Below are positions 1 through 8,876 of a DNA stretch of 40,151 nt, piece by piece. The notes beneath the pieces were generated by a model. It was not told the DNA's origin and ran no database searches. It worked only from the letters and a program-made list of their open reading frames with translations. The stretch spans positions 1 through 40,151 of the forward strand of contig JAICXY010000021.1 of the NCBI GenBank assembly GCA_025934495.1, read 5' to 3'. Within the stretch, counting starts at the first letter, position 1, and each line of letters begins with the position of its first letter. Origin of the DNA: Candidatus Nitrosocosmicus sp. GTDB taxonomy: Archaea; Thermoproteota; Nitrososphaeria; Nitrososphaerales; Nitrososphaeraceae. The position numbers and the translations under genes are program-made.

Positions 1-318
1 AAGCGGTAAGTGGTAAACAAGTATGTATGATTACATTCTGTTTCGTCAGACGGTGATGGCACATGGTATATCCTCTTCAAGCCTGTCATTTCTTAAAACT
101 AAAACATTATATCCAAATTCTTTTGTATATGAAAATGAAAAAAGCATTATTGAAAGAACAATATGCAATATCTAAAGGACAGAACCAAAGAATGCTTTGA
201 TTATGATTACTTTCCTTGTAGTAGAAAAAGAAGAAATGTAAATTAAACCATAAAAGAATTGGTTTGATTTATTTGCAGATTTTCATAATAAGGAAATGGG
301 TGTTAAGTGAACATCGCC
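1..318 (+). mobile_element. 3' end of a decayed IS6-like insertion sequence
   Basis: Only the 3' end of this element lies in the window. In broken frames one can read the end of a DDE transposase: a TDGGTWY-like stretch near 50-75, then MQYLKDRTKECFDY and FPCSRKRRN around 157-240. The right terminal inverted repeat TTAAGTGAACATCGCC closes it at 303-318. The same protein segments and terminal repeat recur at 5184-6091, 11535-12026 and 35070-35668. Several stops and frameshifts show it is dead. The IS6 assignment rests on the GGCTCTGTT-type ends and the D-E-T...K-V-G-S motif seen in the sister copies; no database comparison was possible. Confidence 0.6.
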
Positions 319-369
319 GTAAAAATAAATGTTAAAAATAGATTTTATTTCTGAATTGGTTAAATTTCT

Positions 370-864
370 TTATTTATTATAATTGAACAATCCTCCAGCT
401 TTAACTATTTCTGATATTATTTTACTAAATGGTTTTATTTTGTGGATTTCATTATCTTTAGTTTTATTTTTTATTGTATTGTTGTCTAGATCTATTTCTA
501 ATTTGTCTTTATCGTCAATTTTCTCAAGTACGTTTTCATCAATTTCAATTGGTAATAGGTATCCACCATCAATCGCATTTCGATAAAATATTCTTGCAAA
601 AGAAGGTGATAAAATAGCTTTAATTCCAGATTTTGAGAGCGCTATTGGTGCATGTTCTCTACTTGAACCACATCCAAAATTATGCCCTACCAATAAAAAA
701 TCTCCGTCGGAAATTTTTTTTGTAAAATCGGAGTCTATTCCTTCCATTGCGTGGGTTGCTAGTTCTTCATGATCATGTATTTTTAAATATGGACCAGGAA
801 TAATAACATCTGTATCTATATTTGATCGGTTGTATTTATGAACAGTTCCATACATCATTGTCAA
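370..864 (-). CDS. leuD: 3-isopropylmalate dehydratase small subunit (LeuD family)
   Basis: This is the small, swivelling subunit of the aconitase-family dehydratase that isomerises 2-isopropylmalate to 3-isopropylmalate in leucine synthesis, or homocitrate to homoisocitrate in lysine synthesis. At 164 aa it has the usual length. It shows the family signature GCGSSREHAP near residue 65-74 and the substrate loop PYLKIHD near residue 26-32. That loop resembles the YLRTTD loop of archaeal homoaconitases in having a basic residue, so the substrate is not settled by sequence. Its ATG overlaps the stop of the upstream large-subunit gene by 4 nt (ATGA), which indicates translational coupling. A second, diverged pair lies at 26695-28637. 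Confidence 0.9.
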   Translation of the reverse strand: MTMMYGTVHKYNRSNIDTDVIIPGPYLKIHDHEELATHAMEGIDSDFTKKISDGDFLLVGHNFGCGSSREHAPIALSKSGIKAILSPSFARIFYRNAIDGGYLLPIEIDENVLEKIDDKDKLEIDLDNNTIKNKTKDNEIHKIKPFSKIISEIVKAGGLFNYNK

Positions 865-2135
865 ACATCCCTCGGGTCTGTTATCTTTCCTGTTAATGCA
901 GAAGCTGCAACTACCATCGGAGATGCAAGATATGTTCTGGATTCTACATGTCCCATTCTTCCAGGGAAGTTCCTATTTGTTGTACTTATGCAAATTTCGT
1001 CTTTCCCTAAAACACCCATATGGGCACCACAACAAGCCCCACAAGTTGGTGGCCCTACCACTACTCCAGATTCCATAAATATAGTTACAAGCCCTTCTTT
1101 GATTGCTTTTAGAAATATTGATTGAGCCGCAGGAAGTACCTCTGTTCTAATTTTAACTTTCCTTCCCTTTAATATTTTAGCGGCTGCTCTAAGATCAGAT
1201 AATTTGGCACCCGTGCATGAACCTATATATGCTTTATCTATCTCTGTACTCTGAATCTCTCTTACTGCTACGACATTTTCTGGGGAATAGGGTTTTGCCA
1301 CAGATGGTTCAATTTTATCACATTCATATTCAAAAACTTCTTTAAACTCTGCATCTACATCTGCTTTAATTGCATTAAAATTCGACTCGGTTCTTTGTTT
1401 AACGTACTCTGTTGTGATATTGTCTGGCTCGATTATGCCATTCTTAGCTCCTGCCTCGGTGGTCATATTGGTCAGAGTTAACCGTTCTTCCATTTCCATC
1501 TCGTCTATAACCTTACCTGCGAACTGCATTGCTTTGTAATTTGCGCCGTCTGTTCCAATATCTGAGATTATATTCAAAATAATATCTTTTGCCATTACAT
1601 TAAGAGGTTTTTTTCCATTTATTTTAAACAATAATGTTTCGGGGACTTTAAACCAAATTTTACCATGAGTCAAAACATATGCAATATCTGTATGTCCTAA
1701 TCCGGCTGCAAAAGCTCCAAGAGCACCGGTAGTATTAGTATGGGAATCTCCACCTACATATACCTCGCCAGGCAAGATCAATCCTTCTTCATGGGATAAT
1801 GTATGGCAAATACCGTATTGACCTAGACCGTATTTGAAATGTTTTCTTATGCCGTTTTTCTGAGCCCATTTTGTTAATTGTATTACGTTATCTGCAGATA
1901 TTTTATCGGCAGCAGGTACAAAATGGTCTTCTGCGATCCATACTCTATCAGGATCCCATATATTTTCAATATATTTGCCTTTTTTTTCTAATTCTTTGAA
2001 AACCTTTATTACCCCTGGTCCTGAAACATCATGAATCATTACTTTATCAACGTCTGCAAAAACGATATCATCAGGTGATACTTTGTTATACCCTGATGCA
2101 TGGGATAATATTTTTTCAGTGATTGTCATTCCCAT
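861..2135 (-). CDS. leuC: 3-isopropylmalate dehydratase large subunit (LeuC family)
   Basis: Large subunit of the 4Fe-4S dehydratase acting with the LeuD protein encoded just downstream. The 424-aa product has the standard archaeal length. All three cluster ligands are in place: Cys307 in GSCTGAK and Cys365/Cys368 in TCGACCG. The GGDSHTNTTGALG block (about residues 128-140) and the GRMG block (392-395) are conserved. It catalyses dehydration/rehydration of isopropylmalate, and a role with homocitrate in the lysine pathway is possible because thaumarchaea make lysine through alpha-aminoadipate. The gene leads a two-gene operon with leuD. It diverges from cofE, with about 120 bp between the two starts. 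Confidence 0.92.
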   Translation of the reverse strand: MGMTITEKILSHASGYNKVSPDDIVFADVDKVMIHDVSGPGVIKVFKELEKKGKYIENIWDPDRVWIAEDHFVPAADKISADNVIQLTKWAQKNGIRKHFKYGLGQYGICHTLSHEEGLILPGEVYVGGDSHTNTTGALGAFAAGLGHTDIAYVLTHGKIWFKVPETLLFKINGKKPLNVMAKDIILNIISDIGTDGANYKAMQFAGKVIDEMEMEERLTLTNMTTEAGAKNGIIEPDNITTEYVKQRTESNFNAIKADVDAEFKEVFEYECDKIEPSVAKPYSPENVVAVREIQSTEIDKAYIGSCTGAKLSDLRAAAKILKGRKVKIRTEVLPAAQSIFLKAIKEGLVTIFMESGVVVGPPTCGACCGAHMGVLGKDEICISTTNRNFPGRMGHVESRTYLASPMVVAASALTGKITDPRDV

Positions 2136-2256
2136 ATAATATCATTATTTTATTGATCTAAAGATTAATACTTTTTGAATTCTGCAGTTAATTTAAAATT
2201 TTCTATTATATGATGATAATTCTATAGATATGTAATTTAACTGATTAATATATTCT

Positions 2257-3030
2257 ATGGATAGAATGGAGATAATTCCTATAGTTTTAGAAAGAGAGAC
2301 AAAAAGTTTTAATTTATATGATAATCTTGTGTTCAATAAAAATAATATAAAGTTCCAGAATGGGGATTTGTTGATAATTTCTAGCAAATATCTTTCAATA
2401 AGTGAAGGCAGGGTAAAAAAACTTGATGACGTTAAGCCCGGGATTGAATCAATTAATTTTTCAAAATTATATCATATCGATCCAAAATTGATGGAGTTAA
2501 TTATTAGGGAATCTGATGAAATTTTTGGTGGTCTATATGGTTTCGTTTTAACTTCGGTTCATGGAATATTATCTCCCAATGCTGGAATAGATAAATCCAA
2601 TATTCCATCGGGCAAAGTTGTTTTGTATCCAAAGGACCCGTATAATTCCATAGACATTCTAAGAAAAAAATTCTTTATCGATTATGGAATACGAATATGT
2701 ATTATTTTATCCGATAGCCGAATCCTTCCAATGCGTATTGGTACTGTAGGTATTGCCCTTGCTTGCTCTGGATTTGAACCTATTATTGATTTAAAAGGTA
2801 CAAAAGATTTATTCGGTAATGTTTTAAGGTTTACTTCACAAAATCTAGCCGATTGTTTTGCTTCTTTGGGTGTATTAATTATGGGCGAATCAAACAAATC
2901 CACACCGGTGATAATAATTAGGGGGACAGATCTAAAATTAAGTGATAAAAAAATATCGTATGATTCTCTGGGAATAGAAAGCAAATTTGATATCTATATA
3001 CGAGGATTATCTTTAAATCGTCAAAGATAA
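2257..3030 (+). CDS. cofE: Coenzyme F420-0:L-glutamate ligase
   Basis: CofE adds L-glutamate residues through amide and gamma-glutamyl bonds to F420-0 using GTP, completing the F420 side chain in the cytosol. The 257-aa product matches the archaeal CofE length of about 250. The N-terminal block GDLLIISSKYLSISEGR (about residues 36-52), a central region with SVHGILSPNAGID (about 101-113) and the later DSRILPMRIGTVGIA segment (about 150-164) fit the family, in which such acidic and Ser/His positions bind Mn2+ and GTP. The other F420 genes, cofD and cofC, are about 7 kb away on the other strand, so this is a dispersed pathway. The start used is ATG; a second in-frame ATG lies at codon 4. Confidence 0.85.
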   Translation: MDRMEIIPIVLERETKSFNLYDNLVFNKNNIKFQNGDLLIISSKYLSISEGRVKKLDDVKPGIESINFSKLYHIDPKLMELIIRESDEIFGGLYGFVLTSVHGILSPNAGIDKSNIPSGKVVLYPKDPYNSIDILRKKFFIDYGIRICIILSDSRILPMRIGTVGIALACSGFEPIIDLKGTKDLFGNVLRFTSQNLADCFASLGVLIMGESNKSTPVIIIRGTDLKLSDKKISYDSLGIESKFDIYIRGLSLNRQR

Positions 3031-3103
3031 AAAAAAGTAAGCAATTATTTAAATTATAATAATATATTACTACTATAACAAAATTGATTGGAGATATTTG
3101 CTT

Positions 3104-3658
3104 ATGACCGAGTTTTCTACATCTTATCCTAGAAGAATTAATCTTTTACAAGGTATTCAAAATTTGATTAAAAGAGAAGAAGTGGAACTAGACCATCTAT
3201 TTCTGATGGTTAAAATAAAAAAAGATGAAATAATCAATACTCTTGCCTCGGAAGGATTTAAAATGGTGAAATTTGAAAACAAAAAACCATTTCAGATTGG
3301 CAATGGCTTCTCAAAAAAATTAACCAAACCATGGGAAATGCATGTAAGATTACTGGACTTTAATCATGGATTAATTGGTATTCATGCAGAAGTTGAAATT
3401 TCTAGAAATTATTTTCAACATATAAAATCTGTTCGTGTGCCAGTAGTTTATGAAATTGAGTCGATTCTAAAAAAACATCGTATAGAATATCAATTATGGC
3501 ATTCATATATAAAAGACTATATTACAAATATCATAGATAATCATCATATCCAGTTAAAAACTCCAAAAATTCCTGCTATGCCTTGGAAAGGTATGATTGG
3601 GTTTATTAGTTTTGTTGCTATTATATATGGTTTAAAGTTTTTTATGGTACTTAAATGA
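3104..3658 (+). CDS. Uncharacterised protein with a C-terminal membrane anchor
   Basis: Family not recognised. The product of about 184 aa is soluble and charged for most of its length, with repeated basic/aromatic stretches. It ends in one hydrophobic segment (about the last 25 residues, GMIGFISFVAIIYGL) followed by a few residues, the layout of a tail-anchored protein facing the cytosol. An in-frame TTG lies at 3098, but ATG 3104 is preferred because a GGAG sequence at 3090-3093 stands 10 nt upstream of it and only 4 nt from the TTG. A TATA-like ATTTAAATTATAAT sequence lies around 3046-3060. It sits between cofE and the DRG GTPase on the same strand with about 70-bp gaps, so the function cannot be inferred from context. 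Confidence 0.6.
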   Translation: MTEFSTSYPRRINLLQGIQNLIKREEVELDHLFLMVKIKKDEIINTLASEGFKMVKFENKKPFQIGNGFSKKLTKPWEMHVRLLDFNHGLIGIHAEVEISRNYFQHIKSVRVPVVYEIESILKKHRIEYQLWHSYIKDYITNIIDNHHIQLKTPKIPAMPWKGMIGFISFVAIIYGLKFFMVLK

Positions 3659-3726
3659 ATGAAAAATATTTAAAATTAAATTAACAAAATTTTTATTATA
3701 AAATCCCTCAGTTAATATCAAAACTA

Positions 3727-4848
3727 ATGGGAATTCCAGAGAAAATCAAGGCCATTCAAGATGAGATACACAAAACACAAATTAATAAAGCTACTGAATT
3801 TCATATTGGCCTTTTAAAAGCAAAAATTGCAAAATTAAAAAGAGAGCTTGATGAAAATGCTCATGGAAAAACTGTTTCAACCGGTGGTGGGAGTGCAGGG
3901 TTTGATGTGAGGAAGGCAGGTGATGCTACAGTTGTTCTTATTGGTTTTCCTAGTGTGGGGAAATCTACACTACTTAATTCGCTAACAAATGCAAAATCTA
4001 AGACAGGTGCTTATTCTTTTACTACACTTACTGCAGTTCCAGGTATGCTAGATTATAATGGCTCCCAAATCCAAATTTTGGATTTACCCGGAATCATAGA
4101 AGGTGCATCTTCAGGTAAAGGTCTTGGGAAACGAGTATTATCTGTTGCTAGAAATGCAAATTTAGTTTTAATGGTATTGGATGTCTTTCAGATACATCAC
4201 CTTGAAGTGTTAAAAAAAGAACTTTTCGAGATAGGTGTTAAAGTAAACGAAAAACCACCTGATGTTTTAGTCGAAAAAACTTCTACAGGGGGTATTTCAG
4301 TTAATATTCAAGCCCCTGTAGAAGTAGATGAAAATTTTATTAAAAATGTGATGAGAATAAACGGCTATCATAATGGACGTATTACTATACGAGAAAAAGG
4401 GCTCACTATTGATCAGCTTATCGATGTTTTGTCTGGAAATCGTATTTATATCCCGTCCTTGGTTGTAGTAAACAAAATAGACCTTGTAGATTCCCACTAT
4501 CTAAATAGCGTTACTGCAAAATTGGATGTTCCTTTTGTTCCCGTTTCGGCAGATACGAATAAAAACATTGAAGTCTTAAAAAAAGAAATCTACAACAAAC
4601 TGGATTTCATTCGAATTTATATGAAGCCAAAGGGTAAAGAAGCTGATTTTGTCGAACCATTGATTATGCCAAGAGGCAGTACTGTCCATAATATTTGTGG
4701 CAAAATTCATAGAAATATGGTAAGAGATTTTAAATTTGCTCAAGTTTGGGGAAAAAGTGTTAAATTTGAAGGCCAAAAAGTTGGCTTAGATCATAGGGTT
4801 ATTGATGAAGATGTCCTTACAATTGTGAGGAGAATAAATGCACTTTAA
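3727..4848 (+). CDS. DRG/Rbg-type developmentally regulated GTP-binding protein
   Basis: A 373-aa member of the Obg-HflX superfamily, DRG subfamily, conserved across archaea and eukaryotes and associated with ribosomes and translation. Visible motifs: an N-terminal helical region (1-60), G1 GFPSVGKST (73-81), the DRG-typical TTLTAVPG G2/switch region (99-106), G3 DLPG (119-122), G4 NKID near residue 248, and a C-terminal TGS domain (about 295-373) ending in VLTIVRR. Length and domain order are complete. A T-rich tract at about 4922-4932 may terminate the transcript. It belongs to the conserved core rather than the accessory DNA. Confidence 0.93.
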   Translation: MGIPEKIKAIQDEIHKTQINKATEFHIGLLKAKIAKLKRELDENAHGKTVSTGGGSAGFDVRKAGDATVVLIGFPSVGKSTLLNSLTNAKSKTGAYSFTTLTAVPGMLDYNGSQIQILDLPGIIEGASSGKGLGKRVLSVARNANLVLMVLDVFQIHHLEVLKKELFEIGVKVNEKPPDVLVEKTSTGGISVNIQAPVEVDENFIKNVMRINGYHNGRITIREKGLTIDQLIDVLSGNRIYIPSLVVVNKIDLVDSHYLNSVTAKLDVPFVPVSADTNKNIEVLKKEIYNKLDFIRIYMKPKGKEADFVEPLIMPRGSTVHNICGKIHRNMVRDFKFAQVWGKSVKFEGQKVGLDHRVIDEDVLTIVRRINAL

Positions 4849-5183
4849 AAATAATAAATTTATGATGATGGTGACTTCTATATAACTAATAATTGGCAGC
4901 TCAGTCAAATGCCTTTTCATCATTTTTTTTACGTTATAACTCTGATTCTTCATCGCTGCGCTTTTTTTTAAATGCTTGTTTTTGTTAATGTGAACAGCGG
5001 TATTAAATATTTTTATATTGTTATATTTACTATTGGTTGATTTATTGTTATAGATATATTGTTTATTTTACACATTTGGGCTATTGTTTTTTAAGCTGTA
5101 TAGTTATTTTAAATATAAATTATGTCTTTATTCTTTACGGCGCTATTTAGATCTCTTGCATAATTACTTAACAGCTTTATGAC
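4849..5183. other. AT-rich intergenic stretch before an IS relic
   Basis: No convincing gene. An eight-T tract around 4922-4932 could end the DRG transcript. The sequence TTAGATCTCTTGCATAATTA at 5147-5166 recurs, slightly altered, at 5512-5529 and inverted at 5638-5656, inside the neighbouring IS copy. It may be the end of another small element. Confidence 0.5.
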
Positions 5184-6091
5184 GGCTCTGTAAAGTTAAG
5201 GAAAAAGCTATGGATTTCCTCATTATTTATTATATATTATACAACAAGTTAGGAAAAGAACAGAACCTAAAGATATTGAATATTCTTTATACTTTATTTC
5301 AGAGAGGGTCTTTCTTTAAGAAATACATCCAAAGCAATATCTTTTTGTGTAAAAATTGTTACAAAAAGTTAAACTGCAATTAGAGATTGGATACAAAAGT
5401 ACAAACTATAAAGATTATTCCATATTAAAACCAAGATATTCGAATTTATAGTCGATTAAACTCAAGTTAAAGTTGGTTCTTCGGAATATATCTGGCTCTG
5501 GGTTGCTATTATTAGATCTTGCATAATTAGACGCCTATCAAAATTTTACAGCCTATCGATGAAATTGTGATATTTACATTTTAATTTGCTGATTGCGATC
5601 AAGATATATTCTTCATTAGAAATTTTTCTAATGGTTCTAATTATACAAGAGATTTATTGCTTAAAATTGGTTTAGAATTAATAAGGGATTAAACAGATTA
5701 CCGTCGAAGTCAAAAGATAAAGAAATTCTTTAAATAATCACATAAAAAAAGCGAGAACAATATGCTTGTTGCAAGGCATCTTCTGCCTGATGTTGTAGAA
5801 GAATATGTTCATCTTCCTATTTGTATATGGGGTGATGGTGGTTTGTACTTGGTACCACCGTAGGCTTGTAATTTTCTGAGAGTAATAATCATCTTTATTC
5901 ATTTTCATTATGGACAAACAGCATTTAAATAGGAATCCAGCAATATATCAAAGATAAAACTAATGAATGTGTTGACGATTGTTTTCCTTTCCGAAAAGAA
6001 AAAAATATTATCTAAAACACGCAATGAATTTGCTTAATTTATTTGCAGGTTTTCATAACAAGGAAGAAACAGACTTTAAATGAGCATGGAC
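5184..6091 (+). mobile_element. Decayed IS6-like insertion sequence, about 0.9 kb
   Basis: The left end GGCTCTGTAAAGTTAAGG (5184-5201) and a degenerate right end around 6075-6091 bracket a broken transposase. Readable pieces in order are an HTH-like LYFISERV.LRNTSKAIS segment (about 5287-5340), IRDWIQKYK (5380-5405), the first catalytic block TQVKVGSSEYIWLWVAI (about 5460-5510), ERNMLVARHLLPDVVEEY (about 5755-5810) and QYIKDKTNECVDDCFPF near 5945-5990. Stops and frameshifts interrupt all of it. Between WLWVAI and the DKEIL block (about 5715) there is roughly 190 bp of unrelated sequence carrying inverted repeats, which looks like a secondary insertion. Confidence 0.7.
5512..5656. repeat. Short inverted-repeat insert inside the IS relic
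   Basis: TTAGATCTTGCATAATTA (5512-5529) and its near-complement TAATTATACAAGAGATTTA (5638-5656) flank about 110 bp that does not match the transposase present on both sides. A third copy lies just outside the IS left end at 5147-5166. The layout fits a small non-autonomous element nested in the dead IS. The exact ends are uncertain because transposase homology resumes only near 5700. Confidence 0.4.
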
Positions 6092-6141
6092 TAATGTTGC
6101 TCAAAATTTTTGTGTTTCTAAATCTGTAATCTATATTAGCT

Positions 6142-6558
6142 TTAATTCTGGTTGCTAGATATTTCTTTAAGATATTCATTTAATGCTTTATTTGCCAGTC
6201 TATCTGCTTTGTTGTTCTTTTCACGTGGTATATGCTTATATTGTATTTTTTCAAAGTTTTTTTCCAAAATTGAGATTTCCCGTGAAATTAGTTTTAATTG
6301 CTGATTCCTTATTTTGTATTTGAGATTTCTTTGACGAATCAGCAATTCGCTGTCTGATAATATGGTTATTTCCTTGTCTAGTTTGATACATATTTCTAAA
6401 GCTCGTCTCAAAGCTTCGTATTCGGCTTGATTGTTAGTTCTAATTCCTAAAAATTCTGCATGTTCAATTAGTATTGTTTCATTTTCTTTTACTATGATTC
6501 CTATTGCCGATAAACCTGGATTACCTCTACTTGCGCCATCTATGTTTACTTCTAGCAA
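6142..6558 (-). CDS. rnhA: Ribonuclease HI
   Basis: Type 1 RNase H, which cleaves the RNA strand of RNA-DNA hybrids. The 138-aa product is the short archaeal form. Catalytic residues are visible: Asp7 in DGASRGNPG, Glu46 in NNQAEYEAL, Asp69 in LSDSELL and Asp119 in KADRLANKA. The family therefore looks intact and active. It stands alone on the minus strand, just downstream of an IS relic and divergent from the membrane-anchored gene at 6654. The bracket of conserved acidic residues leaves little doubt about family. Whether it acts in replication primer removal or R-loop clearance cannot be told here. Confidence 0.93.
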   Translation of the reverse strand: MLEVNIDGASRGNPGLSAIGIIVKENETILIEHAEFLGIRTNNQAEYEALRRALEICIKLDKEITILSDSELLIRQRNLKYKIRNQQLKLISREISILEKNFEKIQYKHIPREKNNKADRLANKALNEYLKEISSNQN

Positions 6559-6653
6559 TAACGAAATACACTTAAAATTACCAATTTATTTTTTCTTTTT
6601 CTATTTATTTTTTTATCTAAAGAATATTATATAATTACAACATCATTGGATTT

Positions 6654-7217
6654 ATGCCTAAGCGAAAAATAAAAGAAGCGATGCCAAGAAAGAAGATATC
6701 CATCAAGGAATTGATTATCCTTCCGGCAGTTATAGTTATTGCTGTCTCTATCGGTTTTGTTATCACACATTTTTTTCCGCCTCCAAATGTATTGGGTGTA
6801 TGTTTAAAAACCCGTGATGCAGATCCGTTTAATGTATATCCTCGAGTATTATTATTTGTAGATAACAAACAGTACGTATTTCCTGATACATTGGGTAAAA
6901 CTATTGAAAAGGGCAAAGAGTGCTTGCATGTAATTCGCGCAGATTACGTCGGTAATCTATTACATGTTCAATATATTAGGCCACTAAGATTGTCACTGCC
7001 TGATCTAATGAAAATTTATTCCCCTGATGGTAAAACAATTAATGTAGTTGATAATTCGACTGGAAAGTATTTGAATAAAACATTAGATCTCTCGAAATTC
7101 AATATAGGCTATTCATATTATTCCGTTCAAGGAAACTTTACAAAAGTAAGTAATATCAATAATCTTCCTCCTTTTTCAAACACATTTCTAGGTCGGATTG
7201 ATCTAACATCAAAATGA
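6654..7217 (+). CDS. Membrane-anchored extracytoplasmic protein of unknown function
   Basis: Family not recognised. The 187-aa product has a strongly basic N-terminus (KRKIKEAMPRKK), one hydrophobic helix at about residues 21-41, and about 140 residues predicted outside the cell: a type II membrane topology. The outer part carries sequons such as NST and NKT and two cysteines (about residues 50 and 90) that could pair. A TATA-like ATATTATATAAT sequence at 6624-6635 is about 24 bp before the first ATG, which supports that start as leaderless over the second Met at codon 10. The next gene is icd, 44 bp downstream, with its own TATA box. Confidence 0.65.
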   Translation: MPKRKIKEAMPRKKISIKELIILPAVIVIAVSIGFVITHFFPPPNVLGVCLKTRDADPFNVYPRVLLFVDNKQYVFPDTLGKTIEKGKECLHVIRADYVGNLLHVQYIRPLRLSLPDLMKIYSPDGKTINVVDNSTGKYLNKTLDLSKFNIGYSYYSVQGNFTKVSNINNLPPFSNTFLGRIDLTSK

Positions 7218-7226
7218 TTGAAAAAT

Positions 7227-7238
7227 AAATTTAAATAC
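7227..7238 (+). promoter_or_regulatory. Archaeal TATA box for icd
   Basis: AAATTTAAATAC centred about 29 bp before the TTG start at 7262. That spacing predicts a transcript starting at or just before the start codon (leaderless). Confidence 0.55.
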
Positions 7239-7261
7239 ACAAAAACATTTTTTGATTTTAA

Positions 7262-8287
7262 TTGAGTAATAAAAAAGCAGCCATAATAAATGGAGATGGT
7301 ACAGGTCCTGAATTAGTAAATTCAATGATAAATGTCTTAAAATCATGTAACTCTAATATTGAATTAATAAAATGCGATGCTGGTTCTGAATGGTGGGAAA
7401 AAAATGGTGGTAATTCTTATATTTCTGATGATGTATGGAATTTACTTAAATCATCTGATGCTTGTTTTAAAGGCCCTACGACTACAGTACCAAATCCAAA
7501 CGCGCCTCGAAGCGTTGCTGTTACCATAAGACAAAATTTTGAGTTATATGCTAATATTAGACCTATAAAAACATATAAAACTTCAAAATTGCAATTGAAT
7601 TTTATCTGTGTTAGGGAGGCCACCGAAGGTATGTATGCAGGTATCGAATTTAAAACAAGTGATGATTCTGCAATAGCTGTGAGAAAAACAACTGGAAAAG
7701 GTTGTAGGCGAGTTGTGAAAAAAGCTTTTGAATTAACTCGACAAAAAGGATTTACAAAGATATTTGCAGTTACCAAAAGGAATATTCTTAAAGAAACAGA
7801 TGGTATTTTTTGGAATGCCGTTGTTGAAGCACAAAAAATGTTTCCTGAAATTGAAGTTGAGGAATATTATATTGATAATATGACGCAGCAACTTGTTAAA
7901 AATGCCGAGAGATTCAATAACAGTGTATTACTAAGTACGAATTTATTTATGGATATAATTTCTGAATGTGCATCCGGCCATGTGGGCTCTATAGGAAATG
8001 TTTATTCTGGCAACTATGGTGACTCGTATGCCATGTTTGAACCTGCCCATGGCAGTGCACCAAAATATGCAAGACAAAATAAAGTTAATCCTGTAGCTAC
8101 GATTTTATCTGGAGCTTGGATGGCGGAATATTTGGGAGAAAAACATATCGCTGATGCAATTTTTAAAGGAACTGAACAGATAATAAATGAAAATGAATTT
8201 GTAACATATGATTTGGGAGGAACTGCTTCATTATCTAAAATGACTGATGCTATTTCCGAGAGATCTGCATCATTTTTAAAAAAATAG
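7262..8287 (+). CDS. icd: Isocitrate dehydrogenase, probably NADP-dependent
   Basis: Beta-decarboxylating dehydrogenase of the isocitrate/isopropylmalate family, 341 aa. The substrate region SVAVTIRQNFELYANIRP (about residues 80-97) follows the isocitrate pattern (SxN/AV..R) rather than the isopropylmalate pattern. The nucleotide loop HGSAPKYARQNKVNP (about 260-274) has Lys-Tyr at the positions that favour NADP in E. coli Icd. It would turn isocitrate to 2-oxoglutarate, feeding glutamate and lysine synthesis. The start is TTG, placed by a TATA box 29 bp upstream. It converges with the methylase gene at 8295. Isopropylmalate or homoisocitrate activity cannot be excluded, since leuCD lie 5 kb away. 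Confidence 0.82.
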   Translation: MSNKKAAIINGDGTGPELVNSMINVLKSCNSNIELIKCDAGSEWWEKNGGNSYISDDVWNLLKSSDACFKGPTTTVPNPNAPRSVAVTIRQNFELYANIRPIKTYKTSKLQLNFICVREATEGMYAGIEFKTSDDSAIAVRKTTGKGCRRVVKKAFELTRQKGFTKIFAVTKRNILKETDGIFWNAVVEAQKMFPEIEVEEYYIDNMTQQLVKNAERFNNSVLLSTNLFMDIISECASGHVGSIGNVYSGNYGDSYAMFEPAHGSAPKYARQNKVNPVATILSGAWMAEYLGEKHIADAIFKGTEQIINENEFVTYDLGGTASLSKMTDAISERSASFLKK

Positions 8288-8294
8288 TTCTCCT

Positions 8295-8837
8295 TTAATT
8301 ATGTTTTTTTGTTATCTCGCATATTTCTAAAGTTTCATAAAAGTATTTCTTTTTTGATAATATTTTTTTTTTTAATTGATTTATTTCAACAAATTGATTA
8401 ATTTTATTGTTATCTGATAATGAAGATTTCACAAATATTATTTTACCTTTATCTTTTAAATGAGATTTAAATAATTGTAAAATTTTTAAAGTTATCTCTG
8501 CTCCCGTATTTCCGCCATATATTGTATCATCTTGAACATTTTCAATATCTTGCGGTAAATAGGGTGGATTACTTATAATGATGTCAAACATGTATTTTAT
8601 TGGTTCACAAATATTGCAACAAATTAAAAATTTGTTATTGAATTTTTTTAAGGAATGTTTATTGCTGTATTTCACCGAGGCAAAGTCTATATCTGTACCA
8701 AAAACGAACTTATAATTTTTACATAATATTCCAGTTAAGTATCCTGATCCGATCCCTATTTCTAAAGCATAGTTGCCATGATAATTAATAATGGCATCTG
8801 CAATAAAAAATGTATCATCTGCTGGATTATATATCAC
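8295..8837 (-). CDS. HemK/PrmC-like N5-glutamine methyltransferase
   Basis: SAM-dependent methyltransferase of the HemK2/Mtq2 type, which in archaea and eukaryotes methylates the GGQ glutamine of the class I release factor. The 180-aa length fits the short archaeal form without the N-terminal domain of bacterial PrmC. The SAM-binding motif LEIGIGSGYLT (25-35), an acidic Asp near residue 49 and the diagnostic NPPY (90-93) are present. The archaeal enzyme usually needs a Trm112-like partner, which is not in this window. It may be co-transcribed with the cupredoxin gene upstream (39-bp gap) and ends only 7 bp from icd, tail to tail. Confidence 0.85.
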   Translation of the reverse strand: MIYNPADDTFFIADAIINYHGNYALEIGIGSGYLTGILCKNYKFVFGTDIDFASVKYSNKHSLKKFNNKFLICCNICEPIKYMFDIIISNPPYLPQDIENVQDDTIYGGNTGAEITLKILQLFKSHLKDKGKIIFVKSSLSDNNKINQFVEINQLKKKILSKKKYFYETLEICEITKKHN

Positions 8838-8876
8838 GTTTTTTGGAACCTTTTAAAATAAAAATATATTTTATAA

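Noticed and set aside
838-1125. Plus-strand open frames across leuC/leuD
   Set aside because: They are opposite-strand shadows of well-conserved LeuC and LeuD codons.
4862-4955. Possible C/D box RNA after the DRG gene (ATGATGA at 4862, CTGA near 4950)
   Set aside because: The spacing is too long and no internal D' and C' boxes are found.
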